Origin: Sphaerochaeta associata
Lineage (GTDB): Bacteria; Spirochaetota; Spirochaetia; Sphaerochaetales; Sphaerochaetaceae
Direction of reading: 5' to 3'
DNA: 64,000 nt
NCBI RefSeq assembly: GCF_022869165.1
Contig: NZ_CP094929.1
Coordinates: forward strand, 1,550,001 to 1,614,000
Shown here: positions 36,005 to 43,703 of the stretch, piece after piece
Position numbering within the stretch: position 1 is the stretch's first letter
How the letters are laid out: each line of letters starts with the position of its first letter
Translations under genes and position numbers: made by a program
Notes under the pieces: model-generated
The model's database searches: none
Seen by the model: only the letters and a program-made list of their open reading frames with translations
Told to the model about the DNA's origin: nothing

Positions 36005-37807
36005 ATGAGTGCCAAAAGCAAACTCAATCAAATAAAGGCTTTTTTCAAGAAGCCTCATAACATCATTCTGGTGGTGCTGCTCGTGGTGCTGGGGTATCTG
36101 ACCCTCGTACCGCTTTTGACCATCATACTTGATACCGTTACGGTCCATTCCAGTGAAGCCCGTTTCGTGAAAAAGCCTGTTGGCTCGCTGACGCTCTATC
36201 ACTGGACCAAAATGTTCGCCAGCGGGATTACCAGTCAGAAGACGTTCTATGAGCCGTTTGTAAACACCATGGTGGTTGCTTTTCTCTCTTGTGTCCTTGC
36301 CATCATCATCGGTGGTTTCTTTGCTTGGACCGTAACCAGGACAAACATCAGGGCCAAGGCCTTCATCTCCACCGTGTTTGTGTTTCCCTACATCATGCCG
36401 GCATGGACTCTGGCCATGGCTTGGCTCAATTTCTTTCGCAACTCACGAATCGGGGGCGCCCCCGGTCTATTCACCGTATTCACCGGGTTGGAGACTCCCA
36501 ACTGGTTTGCATACGGCCTTTTCCCCATCGTTGTAGTTCAGGGGTTGCACTATGCACCATTCGCATACATCCTCATCGGCGGAATTCTGAGAAACATGGA
36601 TGCCAACCTTGAGGAAGCAGCCATGCTGCTGCATGCCAATCGGATGCAGATCATGATGAAAGTAACATTACCCATAGTGAGACCGGCCCTGCTGTCCACC
36701 TTCCTTTTAGTCTTCTCCTCCACGATGAGTGCCTTCGCCGTTCCGGCTTTTCTGGGCAGTCCGGTGCGTTACCAGGTGTTGACGACGCAGATGTACCGAA
36801 CCCTCAACGGAATGAATCCCGGTTACGGGTATATCATGGCTTTGGTGATGATTGTCATCGGAGTCGGCATTTTGATGCTCAACCAATGGATCACCGGTCG
36901 ACGCAAGAGCTATACCACCATCACCGGCAAGAGCTCCAACATCAGCCTCTTCAATTTAAGAAAAGCGCGCACTCCGCTTACCGTGATCTTGATTACCATC
37001 CTGATGATGATCGCCATCCTTCCGCTTGTTTCCTTTGCGATTGAATCCTTCATTATGGCACCCGGTGATTACTCCTTCTCCAACTTCACCTCCGAGTTCT
37101 GGATTGGAAAGGGAAGGGCGGACATTGCAAACAGCGAACCGGGAATCCTTCGCAATCCATCCATCTGGCTCGGCTTGACCAACAGCCTCAAGCTATCAAT
37201 CATCATCAGCCTGATTGCAGGAACGGTGGGCATGCTCAGCGGCTACGCCATCGCAAAGCGCAGAGGCTCCAAACTCTCCACTTGGGTGAACAACCTTACC
37301 TTCTTCCCGTACCTCATGCCCTCAATGGCATTCGGTGCCATTTTCCTTTCGATGTTCGCCGTACGCAGAGGCTTGATTCCCGCCATGTATGGTTCATTCT
37401 GGCTTCTTGTCATCGTAGGAGCGGTCAAGTACCTTCCTTTCGCATCGCGCAGCGGCATCAATGCAATGCTGCAGCTCTCCGGTGAAATCGAGGAAGCGGG
37501 AACGATCATGGGTGTCGGCTGGTTCAAGCGGATGACCAGGATTATTTTCCCCATCCAGAAAACCACGTTCATCAGCGGCTACCTGCTGCCGTTCATCAGC
37601 TGCATGCGTGAGCTTTCGCTGTTCATCCTGCTCGTTTCACCGTCCACCAGGATTCTTACCACCTTGTTGTTCCAGTACAACGAAAAGGGGTGGAACCAGT
37701 ATGCCAACGCCATCAACCTGATGATCGTCGTCATCGTCGTAGGATTCAACCTGTTGATCAACAAACTTACCGGTGCCTCGATCGACAAGGGAATCGGCAA
37801 CAACTAA
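36005..37807 (+). CDS. ABC transporter permease, fused double-domain type
   Basis: A 600-residue inner-membrane protein with about 12 hydrophobic segments. It has two copies of the permease domain, each with the EAA loop that contacts the ATPase (EEAAMLLHANRMQIM near residue 205 and EEAGTIMGVGWFKRM near 498). This fused form is typical of the FbpB/AfuB/ThiP group. The ATG at 36005 follows AAGGA. It needs the binding protein upstream and the ATPase 12 bases downstream. Confidence 0.92.
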   Translation: MSAKSKLNQIKAFFKKPHNIILVVLLVVLGYLTLVPLLTIILDTVTVHSSEARFVKKPVGSLTLYHWTKMFASGITSQKTFYEPFVNTMVVAFLSCVLAIIIGGFFAWTVTRTNIRAKAFISTVFVFPYIMPAWTLAMAWLNFFRNSRIGGAPGLFTVFTGLETPNWFAYGLFPIVVVQGLHYAPFAYILIGGILRNMDANLEEAAMLLHANRMQIMMKVTLPIVRPALLSTFLLVFSSTMSAFAVPAFLGSPVRYQVLTTQMYRTLNGMNPGYGYIMALVMIVIGVGILMLNQWITGRRKSYTTITGKSSNISLFNLRKARTPLTVILITILMMIAILPLVSFAIESFIMAPGDYSFSNFTSEFWIGKGRADIANSEPGILRNPSIWLGLTNSLKLSIIISLIAGTVGMLSGYAIAKRRGSKLSTWVNNLTFFPYLMPSMAFGAIFLSMFAVRRGLIPAMYGSFWLLVIVGAVKYLPFASRSGINAMLQLSGEIEEAGTIMGVGWFKRMTRIIFPIQKTTFISGYLLPFISCMRELSLFILLVSPSTRILTTLLFQYNEKGWNQYANAINLMIVVIVVGFNLLINKLTGASIDKGIGNN

Positions 37808-37819
37808 GAGGAGTCACCC

Positions 37820-38935
37820 ATGCCAAGAATTGAATTGAAACATATCACCAAGAAGTTCGGGAAGTTCGTTGCCGTTGATGATTTGAATATGGTTATCGAA
37901 GACCGCTCCTTTGTCACGCTGCTCGGACCTTCAGGGTGCGGCAAGACCACCACCCTCAGGATGATCGCCGGTCTTGAGACGCCCACCGAAGGGATCATCA
38001 CCATCAACGACAAGGTGGTGTTTTCCAGTGAGGACGGCATCGATGTCCCACCGGACAAACGCGACGTGGGATTTCTGTTCCAGAACTATGCACTGTGGCC
38101 GCACATGACCGTTTACAAGAACATCGCATTCGGACTGGAGAATCTGAAATGGTCCAAGGAAGCAATCAAGACAAGGGTGGAAGAGCTGCTTGCCATGCTC
38201 AAGATCAGCGAATTTGCCGGCCGCTATCCCTCCGAGCTCAGCGGAGGCCAGCAGCAGCGCGTTGCCATCGCCAGGACGCTGGCAACCGGGCCGAAGGTAT
38301 TGTTCATGGATGAACCGCTGTCCAATCTCGATGCAAAGCTGCGCATGGAGATGCGCTCCGAGCTCAAGCGCCTGCACCGGGAAACCGACTCGACCTTCGT
38401 CTACGTCACCCACGACCAGCTTGAGGCCATGACGCTCTCGAGCATGGTCTGCCTCATGAAGAACGGGTATATGCAGCAGTATGCACCGCCTTTGGAAGTG
38501 TATCGGAAACCTGCGAACACCTTCACCGCCGACTTCGTCGGTTCTCCGAACATCAACCTCGTCGATGGGTTGGTGGACCAGGAAAAGCCCATTGTACTCA
38601 AGCTCACCAATACGGTCCGCCTGGTTTTCCAACCGAAAACGAACATCGCCGTTCGTCAGGGGCAGGCCATCGTTCTGGGATTGAGACCGGAGCATATTGC
38701 AGTCACGCAGATGAAGGCCGACGCCGAGGCGGAGGTTCTGAGCTCGCTTCCCTCTGGCATGGAAACCATCATCGCCCTTTCGATGGACGACATCCGTCTC
38801 CATTCCGTAGTGTTCGGGGACATCGATTTCGAGGTGGGCAAGAGCGTAGGACTCTCCTTCGGTCATGGGGTGTTCAACCTCTTCGACAAGGAAAGCGGCA
38901 AGAATGTAGGGCAGGGAACCCTTTTTCGGGCATGA
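37820..38935 (+). CDS. ABC transporter ATP-binding protein (FbpC/AfuC-like)
   Basis: A 371-residue ATPase with Walker A GPSGCGKTTT near residue 36, signature LSGGQQQRVAIARTLA near 136, Walker B VLFMDEPLSNLDA near 157 and the switch His in VTHDQ. Residues 240-371 form a TOBE-type regulatory domain. It powers the double permease. Its stop codon overlaps the phosphohexomutase start (ATGA), linking import to sugar-phosphate metabolism. Confidence 0.94.
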   Translation: MPRIELKHITKKFGKFVAVDDLNMVIEDRSFVTLLGPSGCGKTTTLRMIAGLETPTEGIITINDKVVFSSEDGIDVPPDKRDVGFLFQNYALWPHMTVYKNIAFGLENLKWSKEAIKTRVEELLAMLKISEFAGRYPSELSGGQQQRVAIARTLATGPKVLFMDEPLSNLDAKLRMEMRSELKRLHRETDSTFVYVTHDQLEAMTLSSMVCLMKNGYMQQYAPPLEVYRKPANTFTADFVGSPNINLVDGLVDQEKPIVLKLTNTVRLVFQPKTNIAVRQGQAIVLGLRPEHIAVTQMKADAEAEVLSSLPSGMETIIALSMDDIRLHSVVFGDIDFEVGKSVGLSFGHGVFNLFDKESGKNVGQGTLFRA

Positions 38936-40422
38936 ACGGGCGATATACATTGTTCAGAGCACATGATATCCGGGGAAAGCGAGAGGCCTTTGCAGGCACT
39001 GAAGGTGAGCGCCTCGGTGCTGCTCTGGCCCTCTATTTCATTCATACCCTCAAGGTAATGAGGGTCGTTCTTGCCCGTGATGCAAGACTTGGAGGAGCTG
39101 AATTACAGCAACAGCTTCTTTCAGTGTTCTGCAAAGCCGGGCTTGAAGTGCTTCTGGAACCGAACCCCATAGGAACATGCCAGTTCTATTATGCCTGTCT
39201 TTCCCACATCGATGCAGCCGCTGTCATGGTGACGGCAAGTCATAATCCCGCATCATATCTGGGTATGAAACTTGTAGGACCGAATCTGCAGGTGATAAGC
39301 ATGGGTCATGGTCCTGCAGGAGGTCTTGAGCTGATACAGCAGCTCTACGAAGCGAATGAGCCTATCAACGAAATCGGCAGGCAGGGCAGCGTCCATATGT
39401 TGGACACGCTCGGTGCGTTCATCACGTATTCGGCGGAGCTTGCAAATGTCGGCTCTCGTGATGTCAGCGGCCTGTCGGTCGGTTGTGACTTCCAGCATGG
39501 GAGCGCAGGATGTGCGATAGGGCGGGCTCTTGGAGAACTTGGTGTTCACTACTCGGCACTCCACCTGATTCCCAACGGCAATTTTCCCCAAGGTGATCCC
39601 AACCCGGGCATTGAAGCAAGCATGCAGGATGCAAAGGCCTTCCTTGCTGTCAAACCGCTGCCCTTGTTTTTCGCCTATGACGGGGATGGGGACCGCATGG
39701 ACGTATTGTACAAAGGACGGCAACTCTCTCCTTCCTTGGTATTGCTCAGCATTGCCGATGAACTTGTCAATCTAAACAAGGACGGGTGCGAACCCACCTT
39801 CCTGTTCGATGTGAAAGCCTCCCCACCGTTGCTTTTTGAAATGCGGAGAAGGGGGTATAAGGTCGCTATTGTACAACCTGGGCATTCTGCGGTCAAGCAA
39901 CGCATGAACAGCAGTCGGACGGACTTCCTCCTGTGCGCAGCCGAGGAGTCGGCGCACTACTATTATCAACTCAAGGGGATGGACGGCACCCGGTACGCCT
40001 CGGAGAACACACTCTTCTATACGCTGTTGATTCTCAAGGCATACAAGAAGAATCCCTCTCTGTTTGAGACGGCCCGAGCCTTGCAGGATGCCTTTTACCG
40101 CGAACGTGAATGGTCGGTCTCTATTACGGATGAGCAAGACCGTTCGGCCTTCCTTGAGAAGGTTCAGCTTTATTTGCTGTCAAAGGGTGCAAAGGCGGTG
40201 TCGCATGACAGCCGGGGCAACAGTCTCGGAGCGACCCTCTACCGCTATGGTCTTGATGAAGGGGCGACGCTGAGCGCATCCTGGTTCCAAGTATTCCAGC
40301 GACTGAGCCAAAGCGAGGACAACCTGCTGCGTTTCGAAGTCCTCGCCTCCGATCAGGGACTGGGGCGATCGATAGCTGAAGCTGTCAAGGCTTTGCAATC
40401 TGGGTTTCATCAAACCAGGTGA
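38932..40422 (+). CDS. Phosphohexomutase (phosphomannomutase/phosphoglucomutase family)
   Basis: A 496-residue alpha-D-phosphohexomutase that moves phosphate between C1 and C6 of a hexose. It has the four-domain layout: N-terminal FRAHDIRG, catalytic phosphoserine loop VTASHNPASYLGMKL near residue 102, metal loop DGDGDR near 248, sugar-binding AAEESAHYYY near 343 (usual form GEESGH). Substrate choice between mannose and glucose phosphates is not clear; the altered sugar loop makes prediction unsafe. The ATG overlaps the importer ATPase stop, so it belongs to that operon. It converges on zwf with a 38-base overlap. Confidence 0.88.
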   Translation: MNGRYTLFRAHDIRGKREAFAGTEGERLGAALALYFIHTLKVMRVVLARDARLGGAELQQQLLSVFCKAGLEVLLEPNPIGTCQFYYACLSHIDAAAVMVTASHNPASYLGMKLVGPNLQVISMGHGPAGGLELIQQLYEANEPINEIGRQGSVHMLDTLGAFITYSAELANVGSRDVSGLSVGCDFQHGSAGCAIGRALGELGVHYSALHLIPNGNFPQGDPNPGIEASMQDAKAFLAVKPLPLFFAYDGDGDRMDVLYKGRQLSPSLVLLSIADELVNLNKDGCEPTFLFDVKASPPLLFEMRRRGYKVAIVQPGHSAVKQRMNSSRTDFLLCAAEESAHYYYQLKGMDGTRYASENTLFYTLLILKAYKKNPSLFETARALQDAFYREREWSVSITDEQDRSAFLEKVQLYLLSKGAKAVSHDSRGNSLGATLYRYGLDEGATLSASWFQVFQRLSQSEDNLLRFEVLASDQGLGRSIAEAVKALQSGFHQTR

Positions 40423-41758
40423 AATGGTTGTCCTTGGCAAGCTGGCTGGCAAAACGAGGCAGGGTCCTGATCGGATAGACTTCACCCACCAAGTCGCTTT
40501 CAAGCATCGGTTCCACAATTCTCCAGGACTCGGTGATTTCCTTCATGGTGGGAAAGAGGCTCTTGTCGGCGATCAGGATCTTTTGGACTATCTGCTCATA
40601 GGCTTCGGGTGTGTTTGCTCCAAAGGTCTCGCTCTGATTGAATCGGAACCGAACCGGTTTTGACTTCCAACTGGTGTTCGGCATCTTCAAATTCATGCTG
40701 ATATCGATGGTAAGTTCAGGATGGATGGTGATGATCACTCCGTTCTCTGCGATGCTTTGGTCGTGCATCACCTCCTTGGTGGTGTTCTTGAACTTAATGT
40801 AGATCAGTGACTTGGCTTCCTTCTGCATCTTGCCTGTGCGTACATAGATGGGGATGTCGGCAAAGTAATAGGTGTTGACAAACAGCTTCAGTGCTGCATA
40901 AGTGGGGGTCTGCACCACATGTCCGCTGTTAACCCCAAGCGACTCATACCTTCCCATATGAAACTCCCTGACGGGGGAGATGGAGCGCAGCACTTTTTCC
41001 TTCTCCACTGAAATGTCCTCCGGGGAGAGGCTGGCCGGCTCACTCATGGTAAGGTAGGTGACAATCTGCATGATGTGGTTCTGGATGGTATCACGTACTA
41101 CGCCGATTTTTTCATAAAAGCCCAGGCGCTGGTCAACCCCGTGTGTTTCATCAAAAATAATCTGAATCGATTCAATGGTGCGATTATCCCAGATTCTGCG
41201 GATGATGTCGTTGTGAAAACGCATGAGCAGTAAATTCTGCATGAACTCCTTGCCAAGGTAGTGGTCTACACGGAATATTTCCTTGTCCGTGAATGCTTTT
41301 TCAAGAATTTCATTGTAACGGAGTGCGCTTTCCAAGTCGAAACCGAAGGGTTTCTCCACTACGATTTTCTTGGTGAGCGTACAGTAGCAGTCAAGACTTG
41401 CATCAATCGCCTTGATCTGGTGAATCGCATCCTCATACAGAGAAGGCTGCAGAGCCAGATAGTAGATGAACTCCACTTCATCACTTCCCTCGATCATGCT
41501 CCTCAGCTTCTTCGTGAGAATTGATACTGCATCAGTATCAGCCATGTCGTAGTACAGGTAGTCGAGGTTGTCTGTAAAGGACGCTGGTGCAGAAGGAGAT
41601 ACGGAATTCAGGAGAAATTCCTCACGGGTGGTATAACGTCGTCCAAGTGCCAGGACGGAGAATGAGTACTGCTTTTCCATGAGGTTCTGATAGGCGGGGT
41701 ACAGTTTTTTCAGAGCAAGGTCTCCGGTACCGCCGTATTGGATGATGATTCGTTTCAT
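40385..41758 (-). CDS. zwf: Glucose-6-phosphate dehydrogenase
   Basis: Zwf oxidises glucose 6-phosphate to 6-phosphogluconolactone with NADP or NAD, the entry to the pentose phosphate pathway. The 457-residue protein has the coenzyme loop YGGTGDLALKKL near residue 8 and the active-site RVDHYLGKE near 165, and KKIVVEKPFG near 130. It starts 7 bases after pgl, with which it forms an operon. Its last codons overlap the phosphohexomutase gene on the other strand. Confidence 0.95.
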   Translation of the reverse strand: MKRIIIQYGGTGDLALKKLYPAYQNLMEKQYSFSVLALGRRYTTREEFLLNSVSPSAPASFTDNLDYLYYDMADTDAVSILTKKLRSMIEGSDEVEFIYYLALQPSLYEDAIHQIKAIDASLDCYCTLTKKIVVEKPFGFDLESALRYNEILEKAFTDKEIFRVDHYLGKEFMQNLLLMRFHNDIIRRIWDNRTIESIQIIFDETHGVDQRLGFYEKIGVVRDTIQNHIMQIVTYLTMSEPASLSPEDISVEKEKVLRSISPVREFHMGRYESLGVNSGHVVQTPTYAALKLFVNTYYFADIPIYVRTGKMQKEAKSLIYIKFKNTTKEVMHDQSIAENGVIITIHPELTIDISMNLKMPNTSWKSKPVRFRFNQSETFGANTPEAYEQIVQKILIADKSLFPTMKEITESWRIVEPMLESDLVGEVYPIRTLPRFASQLAKDNHFTWFDETQIAKP

Positions 41759-41765
41759 GGCCTTC

Positions 41766-42398
41766 TTACTCCTTCAAGTCTGTAATGATCAGGGTCGAAA
41801 ACCGCTTGTCCCTGAAGAATGCGCAGGGAAGCGTGTCAGCTTGCTCTTTCCCACCGAGAAGCCTTGCAAGAGCATCCCGCTTTCCCTCTCCGAAAAACAA
41901 CATGACTATCCTTGACTGCGCCGCAAGTGTCGAAAATCCGTAAAAGGTGAACGTGGCCCGCCTGTTCGGCGGTTTTGGACTCCGGTCTATGACTTTGACC
42001 TGAACCTTCTCCTGTTCGGGCCAGGAGCCGGGGAACAGTGATGCAATATGGCCGTCTTCACCTACACCCAAGTATACCCTATCAAAGAGGGAAGGCGGTA
42101 GCTCTTCTCCCGGAACGGGAATGGAAAGCTGGGACAGGGCAAAGGCATCCGTCAGGCCGGCTTGCACAAGCGTGTCCAGATTATGCTCGCCTTCAAGCCG
42201 CTCGTCGACCAGATACAGACGAATTCGTTTCTGGATGTCCTTGTCAACAGAGAGCAACCCTTTGACGATGTACTGTGCACTTCTTCCCCCAGGAAGAGCG
42301 ATGCAAAGAGTACCTGCTTTTTGCACCGAGAGTTGGACAATGTCCTGCTCTACAAGCTGTGATAGGTCTTGTGGATGTTCAATGCGTTCTATTCTCAT
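41766..42398 (-). CDS. pgl: 6-phosphogluconolactonase
   Basis: Pgl hydrolyses the lactone made by Zwf. The 210-residue protein belongs to the NagB-like DevB type: ALPGGRSAQYIVKGL near residue 33, YLVDERLEGEHN near 60 and LGVGEDGHIASLFPG near 108. Length is slightly below the usual 230-260. It lies between the dehydratase-like gene upstream (48 bases) and zwf. Confidence 0.93.
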   Translation of the reverse strand: MRIERIEHPQDLSQLVEQDIVQLSVQKAGTLCIALPGGRSAQYIVKGLLSVDKDIQKRIRLYLVDERLEGEHNLDTLVQAGLTDAFALSQLSIPVPGEELPPSLFDRVYLGVGEDGHIASLFPGSWPEQEKVQVKVIDRSPKPPNRRATFTFYGFSTLAAQSRIVMLFFGEGKRDALARLLGGKEQADTLPCAFFRDKRFSTLIITDLKE

Positions 42399-42446
42399 AG
42401 CATTAATGTAACCAAAGAAATGGAAGTAGAATAGTAGGAGATAGCC

Positions 42447-43703
42447 CTATTCTCCACTTTTTCTGCCATCAAGGTTCTCTTTTGCGATGGAAAGCATGAG
42501 TTTGATGCGATTCTCCTGATTGACATGGGTTGCGGATGGGTCGTAATCGATGGGTACTATGTTCGCTTCAGGGGCACGTTCAGTGACCGCCCTGATCATG
42601 CCTTTTGCACAAATATGGTTGGGAAGGCAGCCAAAGGGTTGGGTGCAGACGATATTGGTGTAGCCTGCATGCACCAAATCGAGCATCTCGGCGGTCAAAA
42701 GCCAGCCTTCTCCCATCTTCACCCCGTAGTCGATCAGGCCGTCATTGAGTTGCTTCATTTCGGTATAGGGAATGGGCACGGTAAACCTGCCGGATTTCTG
42801 CATTGCCTCGCGTGCCATGTTCTCGACCTTGAAGAGTTGCTTGAGCACAAGCTGGGTGATGATGCTGCTGATCCTGCGTCCTCCATAGTAGCTCCTGTCG
42901 ATGATGGCATTGTCCGCCCCATAATAGAGAAATCCCATCATGGATGGTACCATGACCTCGCATCCCTGTCCTTCGAGATACGCCTGGAGGTTGTTATTGC
43001 CCAATGGCGAGTATTTCATATAGATTTCGCCGACAATACCGACTTTGATCTTGGTCTCTTTCCTGACCTCAATTGCGGCAAACTGCTTGCAAATCTCATT
43101 GAGATTGCGTTTCATTGCATACCCGATATAGCCCCTGTTATGGGCGAATCGCTCGCTGAGGTAACTTGTCCAGGTTTTGACCAGGGCATCGGCTTCGCCC
43201 TTGTTCACTTCGTACGGTCGTACCTGATTGGAAAGGGCCATCAGCAGGTCTCCGTAGACAAATGCGCTGTACGCCTGCAACAGCATGAAAAAGGTGAGCT
43301 TGAAGCCGGGATTCTTCTCCATCCCCTTGAGGTTCAAGCTGATTACCGGGATGTGGGAGAGTTGACACTTTTGCAGCGCCTTGCGCAGCAAAAACAGGTA
43401 GTTGCTCGCCCTGCAGCCCCCTCCGGTCTGGGTGATGACCAAAGCAATCTTGTTTGTGTCGAAATTGCCGTGCTTGACCGCGTCGATGAGTTGGCCGATG
43501 ACGAGCTGGGCTGGATAGCAGATGTCATTGTGTACATATCTGAGGCCTTCGCGGATGACGTTCGGCCCCTGGTTCTCAAGCAGGACGACCTTGTAACCGT
43601 GATTGGCAAAGACCTCCTTGGCGATGTTGAAATGAACCGGCGACATGTTGGGTATGAGGATGGTATAATCCTTTTTCATTGCTTTGGTGAATACGGTACT
43701 CAT
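42447..43703 (-). CDS. 2-hydroxyacyl-CoA dehydratase-like protein, second half of a split giant protein
   Basis: A 418-residue protein that resembles the dehydratase-component part of large activase/dehydratase-like proteins. Conserved cysteines that could bind an iron-sulfur cluster are seen in NDICYPAQ near residue 62, GGGCRASN near 97, and TQPFGCLPNHICAKG near 365. Its ATG overlaps the stop of the activase gene (ATGA), so the two are made together. In other anaerobes, as I recall, both parts are fused in one chain of about 1400 residues. The substrate is unknown; it need not be a hydroxyacyl-CoA. Confidence 0.8.
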   Translation of the reverse strand: MSTVFTKAMKKDYTILIPNMSPVHFNIAKEVFANHGYKVVLLENQGPNVIREGLRYVHNDICYPAQLVIGQLIDAVKHGNFDTNKIALVITQTGGGCRASNYLFLLRKALQKCQLSHIPVISLNLKGMEKNPGFKLTFFMLLQAYSAFVYGDLLMALSNQVRPYEVNKGEADALVKTWTSYLSERFAHNRGYIGYAMKRNLNEICKQFAAIEVRKETKIKVGIVGEIYMKYSPLGNNNLQAYLEGQGCEVMVPSMMGFLYYGADNAIIDRSYYGGRRISSIITQLVLKQLFKVENMAREAMQKSGRFTVPIPYTEMKQLNDGLIDYGVKMGEGWLLTAEMLDLVHAGYTNIVCTQPFGCLPNHICAKGMIRAVTERAPEANIVPIDYDPSATHVNQENRIKLMLSIAKENLDGRKSGE

